From: Streptococcus sp. zg-86
GTDB lineage: Bacteria > Bacillota > Bacilli > Lactobacillales > Streptococcaceae
Length of the DNA stretch: 64,000 bases
Direction: 5' to 3'
NCBI RefSeq assembly: GCF_017639855.1
Contig: NZ_CP072115.1
Span: 868,001 to 932,000, forward strand
A program made the translations under genes and the position numbers. A model generated the notes under the pieces. It made no database searches and was not told the DNA's origin. It worked only from the letters and a program-made list of their open reading frames with translations. Every line of letters begins with the position of its first letter. Position 1 is the stretch's first letter. Positions 1 to 8,550 of the stretch are shown in pieces.

Positions 1-39
1 GTCCGATGATATAGAGGGTTTACTAAGGTTTGAAGATTG

Positions 40-327
40 TATAGTGAATGGAATAACGGTTAGGACATCGTTATACTCTATAAAAATCAACATCTGACTA
101 GCTTCCACAATTGAGAATTGTGGAAGGCTGGAAATAGAACGAGCACAGCTCGCCCCTTTGAACCACTAGTTCGGACTAATGGTAGCTGAGGATTATTGCA
201 TAATCCTTATTTCCAACCTTCAACAGTCCAGTAGACTATTGAAGGTTGGATATGGAGTAATCCCCGATTAATGCCAGTTCTATCTGCAGCTCCTTGCCTT
301 GTCCGATTCCTTTCTTAATACACTATA
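40..327. repeat. RUP/MITE-like interspersed repeat, copy A (fills the first 355 bases)
   Basis: The element starts TATAGTGAAT and ends CACTATA, an imperfect terminal inverted repeat shared with copies at 3445, 33401 and 50584. The shared right half contains a CAATAGTCC-type hairpin and the block GCCAGTTCTATCTGCAGC. Copy A is the longest because its middle carries extra hairpins (CTTCCACAATT/AATTGTGGAAG, GGATTAT/ATAATCC, CCAACCTTCAA/TTGAAGGTTGG). It also carries a left-end fragment of a BOX-like element (about 71-101). No transposase is present, so this is a non-autonomous element. No gene is seen in 1-355. Confidence 0.7.
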
Positions 328-329
328 AT
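299..329 (+). promoter_or_regulatory. promoter for the amino-acid binding lipoprotein, formed in a repeat end
   Basis: TATAAT at 324-329 overlaps the terminal CACTATA of repeat copy A. TTGTCC at 299-304 is a possible -35 with a long 19-nt spacer. The gene start at 356 follows a GAGGAAAAAAG Shine-Dalgarno region. The repeat therefore probably supplies the -10 box. Confidence 0.45.
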
Positions 330-355
330 AAAGAAACAGAAAAAGAGGAAAAAAG

Positions 356-1171
356 ATGAAATTGAAAAAAATGATGACAGCAACAGTTGCTCTTGTGGCG
401 GGTTTGAGCTTGGCCGCATGTGGTGGTTCTAGTAAGGATGCGGGTAAGGATCCATTAGAAAAAATCAAAGAAAAAGGCAGCTTGGTGGTTGCGACCAGTC
501 CAGACTATGCGCCATTTGAGTTCCAAACCTTGGTTGAAGGGAAAAATAAGGTTGTCGGAGCGGATATTCTGCTGGCTGAAAAATTGGCAGAACAATTGGG
601 CGTGAAATTGGAAGTTTCATCCATGAACTTTGACAATGTCCTAAATAGTGTGCAAAATGGCAAGGCTGATATTGCTATTGCAGGACTATCTGTGTCTGAA
701 GAACGCTTGAAGGTCTTTGACTTTTCAGATGCCTACTACAAGGTAAAGGATATGCTTCTGGTGAAACAAGATGCCGTCAAGAGTTTTGGGTCAATAGAGA
801 GTTTGGCGGGTAAAAAAGTAGCTGTTCAAAAAGGAACAACTCAAGAAACTTATGCCAAAGAGGAGTTGAAAGATTCCAGTATTGTTTCTCTGACCCAAGT
901 AGGAGAAGCAATCAATGAGTTGAAATCCGGTCAAGTCGATGCTGTTTTATTGGATTCTCCAGTCGCATTAGGTTATACATCTCAAAATAAGGATCTTGCT
1001 GTTGCAGATATTGCCTTCCCAGAGACTGAGGCGAATACAAAGGCTATTGCCATGTCAAAAGACAGCGGTGAATTAAAGACAGAAATCGATAAGATTATTA
1101 AAGGACTTGTGGAGAGTGGTGAGTACGAAAACTACTTGAAAGAAGTTGCCAAATATACAGCAGTTGAATAG
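356..1171 (+). CDS. amino-acid ABC transporter substrate-binding lipoprotein
   Basis: This is a 271-residue solute-binding protein of the SBP_bac_3 family, expected to be tethered outside the membrane and to hand amino acids to an ABC permease. The N-terminus is a lipoprotein signal: a basic start (MKLKKMM), a hydrophobic stretch, then the lipobox LAACGG with the modified Cys near residue 22. The mature part has family landmarks: VVATSPDYAPFEF near residue 45, and GKADIAIAGLSVSEER around residues 100-115. No permease or ATPase gene lies beside it in the window, so its partner is outside or elsewhere. The promoter lies in the repeat just upstream and a strong terminator follows. The family is clear but the substrate is not; polar or cystine-type amino acids are possible. 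Confidence 0.88.
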   Translation: MKLKKMMTATVALVAGLSLAACGGSSKDAGKDPLEKIKEKGSLVVATSPDYAPFEFQTLVEGKNKVVGADILLAEKLAEQLGVKLEVSSMNFDNVLNSVQNGKADIAIAGLSVSEERLKVFDFSDAYYKVKDMLLVKQDAVKSFGSIESLAGKKVAVQKGTTQETYAKEELKDSSIVSLTQVGEAINELKSGQVDAVLLDSPVALGYTSQNKDLAVADIAFPETEANTKAIAMSKDSGELKTEIDKIIKGLVESGEYENYLKEVAKYTAVE

Positions 1172-1177
1172 AAAAAT

Positions 1178-1203
1178 CCCCAATCCAGCATTTGGATTGG
1201 GGT
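1178..1203 (+). terminator. intrinsic terminator-like hairpin after the binding-protein gene
   Basis: CCCCAATCC and GGATTGGGG pair around a short AGCATTT loop immediately after the stop codon. There is no long T-run after it (TTATG), so termination is probable but not textbook. Confidence 0.6.
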
Positions 1204-1273
1204 TATGTGTATCTAGCGAAGGCCTGAAAGAGGCAAGTCTAGTTACTAGGGAAGTCAATATGCATCAAATATT

Positions 1274-1566
1274 CCTAGTCTATCTTACAAATCAGGTATT
1301 TTTTACTGAATTTTTCTAGCCTAGGCACAAAGTCAGACATTTTTCGCTGAATAATTTCTCTCCTAGGAGCTAAGTCTGCTATATTTCGTTGCGTTTTTGC
1401 AGACTAGGAGCTAGGTCTGCTATTTTTCATTGCATTTTTCCAGCCTAGCTACTAAGTCTGGTATTTTTCGCTGTGTTTGTCAATCCTAGATGCAAGGTCT
1501 GCAAATTTCGCTGAATTTTTCTCGCCTAGGCACTTAGTGAGAAATATTCTGCTCATTTTTTCTAGT
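1274..1566. repeat. seven-unit degenerate 41-bp tandem repeat array
   Basis: CCTAG(G)-headed units begin near 1274, 1320, 1362, 1403, 1444, 1485 and 1525, so the period is about 40-46 bp, mostly 41. Each unit reads roughly CCTAGGNNCTAAGTCTGCTA then TTTTTCGCTGNNTTTTTC. Units differ at many positions, so this is an old array. It lies between the 3' ends of the convergent binding-protein and glgB genes and has no open frame of note. Confidence 0.75.
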
Positions 1567-3403
1567 CACTATCTGCTGAACTGTCTAGGCGGCTAAGATA
1601 GTAGGTCGTTAAGCGTGGTATGGTGATGCGTGCGCCGTCTTTATCTGCTTTCAATGTGAAAGTTTCGGTTGGAATGGCATTGGAAGAAAAGACTAGTTGG
1701 TACTCAGCCCCTTCTGGGAGATCCAGTTGCAAATCGTAAACCTCTTGATCATTGAAGTTATTGACGACTAGGATTTCTTCCTCGTCGCTGTAACGGCAAA
1801 ATGCATAGCAGTTGGCTTCTTCTAGGATTTTTGCCCATTTAAAGCCTTTTTCATGGACTTGGTAATCATACTTCCAGAAAGCATCATGCTGACGGTAGAA
1901 GTTGGTGAGGGTCTTCATCATTTGAGCAAAGGATTGATGGATTGGAAAGTCGAGTAGGCTCCAGTCCATTTGGGTATACTCATGCCATTCGCGAATATGG
2001 CCCCATTCATTTCCCATAAAGAGTAGTTTTTTACCGGGATGGGCAAAGAAGTAACTGTAATAAGCACGCGCCAGATGGAATTTGTCTTCGTAGTCACCGT
2101 TCATTTTATTGACAATAGACAGTTTTCCATGAACCACTTCGTCATGGGAGAGGGGAAGAATGAATTGCTCACTCTGGTTGTAGTACATTCCAAATGTAAT
2201 TTCCTTGGCATGGTGTTTGCGGAAAATAGATGGTCGCTCCATATGTTTCAGCGTATCATTCATCCAGCCCAAGTCCCATTTCATGTCAAAGCCAAGTCCG
2301 CCTTCTTCAAGGGCATGCGTAACCTTTGGATAACTCGAAGAGTCTTCAGCAATCATCACCACACCCTTGTATTCGGTATGAATCAAGGCATTGACCCGTT
2401 TGATAAAATCAATAGCTGTGTGGTTGAGCTTGTCATCTTCTGTTTCCCCTCGCCAATAGAGGAGATAAGACAAGGCATCAACACGAATACCGTCAAAATG
2501 AAATTCGTTTAGCCAGTATTTGATGTTGGATAAGAGGAAGGAGCGTGTGACACCTTTTCCAAGGTCAAAATTGGCTGTACCCCACTGTTGGTTTTCTCGG
2601 TCGCCCTCAACCTCGTATTCATAGAGCCAGCTACCGTCAAATTGGTAGAGCCCATGGGCATCCTTGCAGAAGTGGAGAGGTACCCAGTCAAGAATCACAC
2701 CAATTCCTGCTTGGTGGCATTGGTCAATGAGGTATTTCAACTCGTCTGGTTTACCGTAACGACTGGTTGGACTGTAGTAACCAGTCACCTGGTAGCCCCA
2801 AGAAGCGTCTAGCGGGTGTTCTGTGATGGGCAAGAGTTCAATATGGGTAAATTGATGCTCTTTGACATAGTCGATGAGTAGGGGCGTTAATTCTTTGTAA
2901 GTATAAAAGGGATTTGCACCGTCTTCATTTACCAGTTTTTGCTTCCAAGAGCCGAGATGGACTTCATAGACAGAAAAAGGTGCTTCTTTAAAATCATAGT
3001 TGACCCGTTCATACATCCATTTCTCATCTTTAAATTTATAGCGAGGATTGTAGGTAATTGAAGCGGTATTGGGCCGGAGTTGGCTATAGAAAGCATAGGG
3101 ATCAGCCTTATAGAGTTCTCTGCCGTCATGGGTGACGATGAGATACTTGTAATCTTCAAGCGACTTTAGTCCGTCAATATAGAGTTGGAAAACACCGTCT
3201 AGTTCGCGCTGCATCGGGTGGGTCTTTTGCCAATTATTAAAGCTCCCCACCACAAAGATTGTTTGAGCATTGGGTGCAAAGACACGAAATTCAGTTCCAA
3301 GGATTTTATTTTTTTCCTTGATGATATGCGCTCCCAATTTTTCATAAAGACTGGTATGTTCACCAGTATGCAAATAATATAAATCAAGATCTGTGAAGGT
3401 CAT
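1562..3403 (-). CDS. glgB: 1,4-alpha-glucan branching enzyme GlgB
   Basis: GlgB cuts alpha-1,4-glucan chains and rejoins them as alpha-1,6 branches during cytoplasmic glycogen synthesis. The 613-residue protein has an N-terminal CBM48-type beta domain (FRVFAPNAQTIFVVGSFNNW, about residues 39-58). The GH13 barrel follows: catalytic Asp in DGIRVDAL (about 307), catalytic Glu in MIAEDSS (about 352) and the transition-state Asp in LSHDEVVHGK (about 419). A C-terminal all-beta domain completes it. AAGGAG precedes the ATG at 3403. It is the last gene of the minus-strand glg cluster, separated from glgA by about 350 bp holding hairpins and a repeat element. Many related clusters put glgB first, so its distal position is a local rearrangement or a lineage trait. 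Confidence 0.95.
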   Translation of the reverse strand: MTFTDLDLYYLHTGEHTSLYEKLGAHIIKEKNKILGTEFRVFAPNAQTIFVVGSFNNWQKTHPMQRELDGVFQLYIDGLKSLEDYKYLIVTHDGRELYKADPYAFYSQLRPNTASITYNPRYKFKDEKWMYERVNYDFKEAPFSVYEVHLGSWKQKLVNEDGANPFYTYKELTPLLIDYVKEHQFTHIELLPITEHPLDASWGYQVTGYYSPTSRYGKPDELKYLIDQCHQAGIGVILDWVPLHFCKDAHGLYQFDGSWLYEYEVEGDRENQQWGTANFDLGKGVTRSFLLSNIKYWLNEFHFDGIRVDALSYLLYWRGETEDDKLNHTAIDFIKRVNALIHTEYKGVVMIAEDSSSYPKVTHALEEGGLGFDMKWDLGWMNDTLKHMERPSIFRKHHAKEITFGMYYNQSEQFILPLSHDEVVHGKLSIVNKMNGDYEDKFHLARAYYSYFFAHPGKKLLFMGNEWGHIREWHEYTQMDWSLLDFPIHQSFAQMMKTLTNFYRQHDAFWKYDYQVHEKGFKWAKILEEANCYAFCRYSDEEEILVVNNFNDQEVYDLQLDLPEGAEYQLVFSSNAIPTETFTLKADKDGARITIPRLTTYYLSRLDSSADSD

Positions 3404-3444
3404 GTATTCTCCTTCCTAAAAGGGGAGTGGAAAAGAACTCGGAT

Positions 3445-3607
3445 TATGGTGAATGGAATAAGGGTTAGGACATCGTTCAGTTGCTTTGCTTCAATAGTCC
3501 AGTAGACTGTTGAAGGTTGGAAATAGGGATTATAGAGTAATCCTCAATTACTGCCAGTTCTATCTGCAGCTCCTTGCCTTGTCCTAGTACTTTTTCAATC
3601 TACTATC
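3445..3607. repeat. RUP/MITE-like interspersed repeat, copy B
   Basis: This copy runs from TATGGTGAATGG to TACTATC with the same core as copies A, C and D (CTTCAATAGTCC, GACTGTTGAAGG, GCCAGTTCTATCTGCAGC). It is the short form without a BOX-like insert. It sits between glgA and glgB and would be transcribed with them in reverse orientation. Confidence 0.7.
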
Positions 3608-3626
3608 TTTAAAAAGAGTTCGTCTG

Positions 3627-3690
3627 ATCACACCCACAAAGTTGATCAGCCCTCTTTGAAGCTTAAAAAGCGAACAAAGAGGGCAATCAA
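3627..3690 (-). terminator. paired hairpins downstream of glgA
   Basis: GCCCTCTTTG (3649-3658) pairs with CAAAGAGGGC (3675-3684), extended outward by TTGAT/ATCAA. A second stem, CTGATCA/TGATCAG (about 3630-3649), competes with its flank. No U-run follows on the minus strand, so attenuation or mRNA processing before glgB is as likely as full termination. Together with repeat copy B this explains most of the 3404-3757 gap; I see no gene there. Confidence 0.5.
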
Positions 3691-3757
3691 CTACTACGTT
3701 ATTCTATTTTTACACATTTTTTCTGCTCAGCCGCAGGTAGGATCGGCTTGTCAATTC

Positions 3758-5203
3758 TTAGTAGGTGATTTCATTATAGAGATCGATATAGCGGCTAGCA
3801 GAGGCTGTCCAGCTGACATCAGCTGTCATGGCTTGACGAATCAATTGTTGCCAATCTTCTGGACGATTATAGTAGGTATCAAGGGCTAAATCATATACTT
3901 GCTTCATGTTGTAGGCATCCTTGCCCCAGAAACTAAAGCCACGCCCTTCTTTGGTCATACCATTGTAAGGAAGGACGGTATCGCGCAAGCCCCCGGTCTC
4001 ACGGACAAGTGGGAGTGTACCATAGTGCATAGAAATCAGCTGACTGATGCCACATGGTTCAAACATAGATGGCATGAGAAAGAGATCACTCGCTGCGTAA
4101 ATCTGGTGTGCTAGGGGTTCATTGTAGCCTTGATAGAAGGCAAATTTATCCGGATAGGCATCTTTGAAATAGTGGAAGGCATGTTCGATGTCTGATTCTC
4201 CATTTCCAAGAATGACAAACTGTACATGGGCCTGTAAGAGCTGGTTGAGGACTTCTGTTAAGAGATAGAAGCCTTTTTGCCAGGTTAGGCGAGATACGAT
4301 ACCGATTAAGATGACGTGTTCATCTTGTGGCAAGCCAAACTGGGCTTGAAGGGCTAGTTTATTTGCCTTTTTATTGTGAATGGTTTCCAGTGAGTAGTGG
4401 TGTGACAGGTACTCATCTGTCTGGCTATTCCAGGTATCGTAGTCAATTCCATTGACAATTCCTAATAGGTCATGGCGGCGCAATTCTAAGACATGCTGCA
4501 TGTGTTCGCCAAATTCTTCTGTTAGGATTTCCTGCGCATAGGTTTCAGATACGGTAGTTACCTTATCTGCGTAGAGAATCCCTAATTTCATAAAGCTGAT
4601 ACAGTCATCATGGAAGCGGGCAATACCGTCTACATAGTAGCTGTAATCCATTCCCAAAGCTGACCAGAGAGCTTGTTTGTTGAAAATTCCCTGGAAGGCT
4701 AGATTGTGAATGGTAAAGACATGCTTGATGGCACGAAATTCTTCACGATAGCTATAAAAAGTCCGACATAGGAATGGAATGGCAGCCGTGTGCCAGTCAT
4801 GGCTATGAATGACATCTGGGAAGAAGTGGAGTGCTTCTAACAAGCGACAGGTTGCGTGTTGAAAGAAACCAAAGCGCATGGCATCGTCATCGTAGCCGTA
4901 GAGATCTTTGCGCTCAAAAAAGTCACGGTGTTCGATGAAGTAGAAGGTAACCCCGTCCACCACTTGTTGGTAGACATTGGCCATAGACTGGATATCGCCT
5001 GCCCGTACATCAAAACTCGAAACATAGTCAAAGTCTGCATGATGATGAACAGCGATTTTGAGATAGAGTGGGAGAACAACTCGCACATCCATTCCTTGTT
5101 TGACCAATTCTTTGGGCAAGGAGCCAATCACATCAGCCAATCCACCTGTTTTGATAAAGGGAAGACCTTCTGAAGCGACAAAGAGAACAGATTTTTTGGA
5201 CAT
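3758..5203 (-). CDS. glgA: glycogen synthase GlgA (ADP-glucose type)
   Basis: GlgA extends alpha-1,4-glucan using ADP-glucose in the cytoplasm. The 481-residue protein is a full-length GT5 enzyme. The substrate-binding KTGGLADV loop lies at residues 18-25, the GT5 signature region around VIHSHDWHTAAIPF at about 132-145, and the C-terminal nucleotide-binding region includes LMPSMFEPCG near residue 380. A GGAGG sits just before the ATG, overlapping the end of glgD; only 8 bp separate the two genes, so translation is probably coupled. Within the operon it follows the two ADP-glucose pyrophosphorylase subunits that supply its substrate. Confidence 0.95.
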   Translation of the reverse strand: MSKKSVLFVASEGLPFIKTGGLADVIGSLPKELVKQGMDVRVVLPLYLKIAVHHHADFDYVSSFDVRAGDIQSMANVYQQVVDGVTFYFIEHRDFFERKDLYGYDDDAMRFGFFQHATCRLLEALHFFPDVIHSHDWHTAAIPFLCRTFYSYREEFRAIKHVFTIHNLAFQGIFNKQALWSALGMDYSYYVDGIARFHDDCISFMKLGILYADKVTTVSETYAQEILTEEFGEHMQHVLELRRHDLLGIVNGIDYDTWNSQTDEYLSHHYSLETIHNKKANKLALQAQFGLPQDEHVILIGIVSRLTWQKGFYLLTEVLNQLLQAHVQFVILGNGESDIEHAFHYFKDAYPDKFAFYQGYNEPLAHQIYAASDLFLMPSMFEPCGISQLISMHYGTLPLVRETGGLRDTVLPYNGMTKEGRGFSFWGKDAYNMKQVYDLALDTYYNRPEDWQQLIRQAMTADVSWTASASRYIDLYNEITY

Positions 5204-5211
5204 AGTTCCTC

Positions 5212-6327
5212 CTAGATAACTTGATAGGCTTTCAGATAGGCAGGTGCTGTCGCACTTCCTTTAATGTCAACTGGGTGGGCAATAGTGGTTGCCTTATCAA
5301 TAATAGCATTTTCAATATTGGCACCGCTCTTGATGGTTACACCGTTTAGAATGATAGAATTTTTAATCACAACGCCTTCTTCGATGACGACATCCCGGTC
5401 GATGACGGAATTTTCTACCTGACCATTGATATTTCCACCATTTGAAATCAAGCTACGTTTGACATCTGCCAGTGGTCCGTAAAGACATGGAGAGCTGTCG
5501 CTTGTTTGTGTATGGATTGGCCAGTTGTGCTTGAAGAGTAATTTCCGTGTATCTTGATCAATGAGGTCAAGCTGCGTTTGGAAGTAGGCTTCAACAGTAT
5601 TGATACAAGCAACAAAATCGCGATGGGCATAGCCCACAATCTTGTACTGCTCGACAACGTCTCGTAAAATGTCTTTGAGCCAGTAGAGAGAAGAGACCTT
5701 ATTGGCACGTTTGATTAGCTCGACAAAGAGCGTTCGTTTCATGAAGTAGGCTTCAAGGGAAACAGGACGGTTCTTGTATTTACCGTGATTTTCTTCAAAT
5801 TCAATAATCCGTTTGTCTTCGCCAAATTTGAGGGTTTGGCAGCCGATGAAGTTTTCTTTGGCATTTGTGACATTTTTATACAAGACAGTAATATCAGCCT
5901 TGGTTGCTAAATGTTCGTCTAGTAATTTTGAGTAGTCTTGGCTGTAGATAAAGTAGGACGGCGCAATCAGGACATATTCCTTATTTGAATTTTCAATGTA
6001 GTGGATATGGTCTGAGAAGGCCTTGATATCGTGTTGATAGATTGAGTTAAAATCTGTTGCGCTGTTGAGCAAGCGTAATTTTCCACGTTTACTGTTGATG
6101 TTGTAATGTTTACCAGTTCCGACGTGCTGAATGGTTGAGCGCATTTTTGCTGGCATATAGACTTGGAAATCACTGATTCCAGAGTTGGACATGTTGGATA
6201 GAACAAAGTCGATTAAGCGGTAGCGTCCCAAGAAACCAAAGGCTTGAACGCCGCGGTGATCCATGACATCTCCAAAATGCACATTATTTCCTTCGATATT
6301 GACAATTCCTAATGTATTTCTTAGCAT
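5212..6327 (-). CDS. glgD: glucose-1-phosphate adenylyltransferase regulatory subunit GlgD
   Basis: This 371-residue protein is the second, GlgD-type subunit of ADP-glucose pyrophosphorylase. In Firmicutes GlgC and GlgD form a heteromer in which GlgD is poorly active alone and modulates GlgC. The nucleotidyltransferase fold is kept (FGFLGRYRLIDFVLSNMSNSGI near residue 31), but the N-terminal Gly-rich GGxGTRL catalytic loop of GlgC is absent. It is replaced by the segment around NIEGNNVHFGDVMDHRGV. The C-terminal left-handed beta-helix repeats (VIDRDVVIEEGVVIKNSI and similar) are intact. It lies 12 bp after glgC and 8 bp before glgA in the same operon. Confidence 0.93.
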   Translation of the reverse strand: MLRNTLGIVNIEGNNVHFGDVMDHRGVQAFGFLGRYRLIDFVLSNMSNSGISDFQVYMPAKMRSTIQHVGTGKHYNINSKRGKLRLLNSATDFNSIYQHDIKAFSDHIHYIENSNKEYVLIAPSYFIYSQDYSKLLDEHLATKADITVLYKNVTNAKENFIGCQTLKFGEDKRIIEFEENHGKYKNRPVSLEAYFMKRTLFVELIKRANKVSSLYWLKDILRDVVEQYKIVGYAHRDFVACINTVEAYFQTQLDLIDQDTRKLLFKHNWPIHTQTSDSSPCLYGPLADVKRSLISNGGNINGQVENSVIDRDVVIEEGVVIKNSIILNGVTIKSGANIENAIIDKATTIAHPVDIKGSATAPAYLKAYQVI

Positions 6328-6339
6328 GGTAATCCTTTC

Positions 6340-7467
6340 TTACTTGCTTACGTTTTTATCAATCAAGAGAATAGAGTCAGCAGTACCGGATAGTTTGGTT
6401 CCTTCTGCAATCTTCACATTTTCCGCAACAATGGCATAATCTAATTGTACATTTTCACCAATCGTAGCGCCAGGTAGTAGGACAGAATTTTTTACGGAAG
6501 CTCCGTGGTTAACCAGTACATTTGTTGAAACGACAGAATGTTCAACACTTCCCTCAATAATTGCTCCCTTGTCGATATAAGCGCTACGGACAGTTGCGTT
6601 TGAACCGATAACTTGGGCAGGAGAGCCAGAGTCTTCTGAGTAGATTCTCCAAGATGAATCAGATAGGTCTAGGTCATCGGCATGGTCAATCAAGTCCATG
6701 TTCGATTCCCAAAGGCTGTTGACAGTTCCTACATCTTTCCAGTAGCCACGGAATGGGTGAGCATAGAGGCGCTTGCCGTCTGCCAAGTATTTTGGAATAA
6801 TATCGTGCCCAAAGTCGTGTGATGACGTATCTAGCTTATCATCTTCAAGAAGATATTTCCGGAGGGTCTTCCAAGTAAAGATGTAAATTCCCATTGAAGC
6901 GAGATTGCTCTTTGGCTTAGCTGGTTTTTCTTCGAATTCTTCGATACGGTACTGGCTATCGGTATTCATGATACCAAAACGTGATGCTTCTTTCATCGGT
7001 ACTTCGATAACGGCAATCGTTGCATCTGCTTCGTTTTGGATATGAGTGTCCAACAATTTGTCATAGTTCATCTTGTAAATGTGGTCACCAGATAAGATGA
7101 GGACATATTCTGGATCGTGCAAGTCAACGAAGTCGATATTTTGTGTAATAGCATCGGCTGTTCCCTTGTAGAGACCGAATCCTTCAATTTTTTCACTTGG
7201 AGGAAGCACAAAGACACCAGAGCCTTGCACATCTAATCCCCAACGTTGAGATTGGGCAACGTAAGAGTTGAGTAGGACAGGCTCGTATTGCGTTAAAACA
7301 CCAACAATGTCAATTCCTGAGTTTGCACAGTTACTGAGAGGGAAGTCAATAATGCGGTATTTTCCACCGAATGCAACAGCAGGTTTTGCAACTTTTTTGG
7401 TCAAGCCTTCCAAGCGCGTTCCACGTCCGCCGGCAAGAATCATTGCTAATAATTTATTTTGTGCCAA
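6340..7467 (-). CDS. glgC: glucose-1-phosphate adenylyltransferase catalytic subunit GlgC
   Basis: GlgC makes ADP-glucose from ATP and glucose-1-phosphate, the committed step of glycogen synthesis. The 375-residue protein has the catalytic loop GGRGTRL at residues 13-19, KPAVAFGGKYRIIDFPLSNC at 27-46, the sugar-phosphate region LSGDHIYKMNYDKLL around 124-138, and C-terminal beta-helix repeats. The start is a TTG at 7467 with AAGGAG at a good distance upstream on the minus strand; no nearby ATG fits better. It is the first gene of the glgC-glgD-glgA-glgB unit. A promoter and a cre-like box lie directly upstream, so glucose repression is expected. Confidence 0.94.
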   Translation of the reverse strand: MAQNKLLAMILAGGRGTRLEGLTKKVAKPAVAFGGKYRIIDFPLSNCANSGIDIVGVLTQYEPVLLNSYVAQSQRWGLDVQGSGVFVLPPSEKIEGFGLYKGTADAITQNIDFVDLHDPEYVLILSGDHIYKMNYDKLLDTHIQNEADATIAVIEVPMKEASRFGIMNTDSQYRIEEFEEKPAKPKSNLASMGIYIFTWKTLRKYLLEDDKLDTSSHDFGHDIIPKYLADGKRLYAHPFRGYWKDVGTVNSLWESNMDLIDHADDLDLSDSSWRIYSEDSGSPAQVIGSNATVRSAYIDKGAIIEGSVEHSVVSTNVLVNHGASVKNSVLLPGATIGENVQLDYAIVAENVKIAEGTKLSGTADSILLIDKNVSK

Positions 7468-7499
7468 AATAGATCACTCCTTATATATAAGATAGACTT

Positions 7500-7537
7500 A
7501 TTATAGCATAAATAAAAACATAATGGAAGCGTTTTCC
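7500..7537 (-). promoter_or_regulatory. glg operon promoter with overlapping cre box
   Basis: On the minus strand an extended -10 (TGCTATAAT, TATAAT at 7505-7500) lies 17 nt after a weak -35 (TTCCAT). The plus-strand block 7523-7537, ATGGAAGCGTTTTCC, matches the CcpA operator WTGNAARCGNWWWCA at 14 of 15 positions and covers the -35. CcpA binding here would block the operon during growth on glucose. Confidence 0.65.
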
Positions 7538-7619
7538 GAAAGAATAGATGAATAATTTTCACTTATTCTTGCGGTACGCTTTCACTATGTTTTTTACAGT
7601 TTTTTTCCGTTGAAAGAAG

Positions 7620-8531
7620 CTAGTTTCCATCAAACTTGACTTCGTCTAGGAGGTAGCTGATAAATTTTTCACCCATTTCAGAAAGAATGGTCTTTTCATG
7701 CTGAATGTAGACTAATTCAATCTCGTCATCATAGTCAAGAGGAATCGAGACAATATTATCACCATTTAAATTGGAATTTAAAATCCCTGTAGCAATCGTG
7801 TAGCCGTCTAGTCCGATTAGTAGGTTGAATAGGGTTGCACGGTCGGAGACAACAATTGATTTTTTATGGTGTTCTTGAGATAGAATCTCTTCTGAGAAGT
7901 AGAAAGAATTGTGGATTCCTTGCTCGTAGCTGAGGTAGGGAAAATCTGCCAAATCTTCTAGGCTAATGAGTTCTTTTTGGGCGAGGGGATTGGTCTTGCT
8001 GACAAAGACATGGGGTCTTGCTGTAAAGAGGTGGGTATGGCTTAGGCGGTGGTCATCAAGTAGCTTTAAGAGGACATCTCGGTTAAAGCTATTTAAAAAG
8101 AGGACACCGATTTCAGAACGGAAATTCTTCACATCATCGATAATTTCCCAAGTCCGTGTTTCCCGTAAAAAGAGTTCGTAGTCTTCCATATCTGTTTCTT
8201 TTAGCAGAGAAACAAAGGCGTTGACCACAAAGGCGTAATGCTGAGAAGAGACACTAAAGAGTTGGCGTTTTGCGCCGGGATTTTTATAGCGTTCTTCTAG
8301 GAGTTCAGTCTGCTCCACGACTTGTCGGGCATAGGAGAGAAATTCCATACCGTCTCTGGTCAAGGTAATGCCTTTGGGATTGCGGTAAAAAATCTCAATA
8401 CCCATTTCTTTTTCCAAATCGCGAACAGCGTTGGATAGGCTAGGTTGGGTGATAAAGAGTTGTTTGGCAGCTTCGTTCATGCTGCCTGTTTCAGCAATTT
8501 TAATGATGTAGTGTAATTGTTGGATTCTCAT
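7620..8531 (-). CDS. LysR-family transcriptional regulator (CpsY/MetR-like)
   Basis: This is a 303-residue LysR regulator. The helix-turn-helix is at residues 1-60 (MRIQQLHYIIKIAETGSMNE, then QPSLSNAVRDLEKEMGI), followed by the effector-binding domain. The frame is open further upstream, but MRIQQLHYI is the family's normal start, so I start at 8531. A -10-like TACAAT with an upstream TG lies only 6 nt before this ATG, suggesting a leaderless transcript. It is divergent from pyrK with overlapping promoter regions, yet resembles the CpsY/MetR branch, which usually controls methionine, cysteine or virulence genes. The second LysR at 38406 is a paralogue. Family sure, target unknown. Confidence 0.88.
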   Translation of the reverse strand: MRIQQLHYIIKIAETGSMNEAAKQLFITQPSLSNAVRDLEKEMGIEIFYRNPKGITLTRDGMEFLSYARQVVEQTELLEERYKNPGAKRQLFSVSSQHYAFVVNAFVSLLKETDMEDYELFLRETRTWEIIDDVKNFRSEIGVLFLNSFNRDVLLKLLDDHRLSHTHLFTARPHVFVSKTNPLAQKELISLEDLADFPYLSYEQGIHNSFYFSEEILSQEHHKKSIVVSDRATLFNLLIGLDGYTIATGILNSNLNGDNIVSIPLDYDDEIELVYIQHEKTILSEMGEKFISYLLDEVKFDGN

Positions 8532-8550
8532 ATCTCTATTGTAACATGAT

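Noticed and set aside
1274..1566. CRISPR array interpretation of the 41-bp repeats
   Set aside because: The units are contiguous and degenerate with no unique spacers, and no cas genes are in the window.
2039..2512. 157-codon plus-strand frame opposite glgB
   Set aside because: It is a shadow of the glgB reading frame without a ribosome site or recognisable domain.
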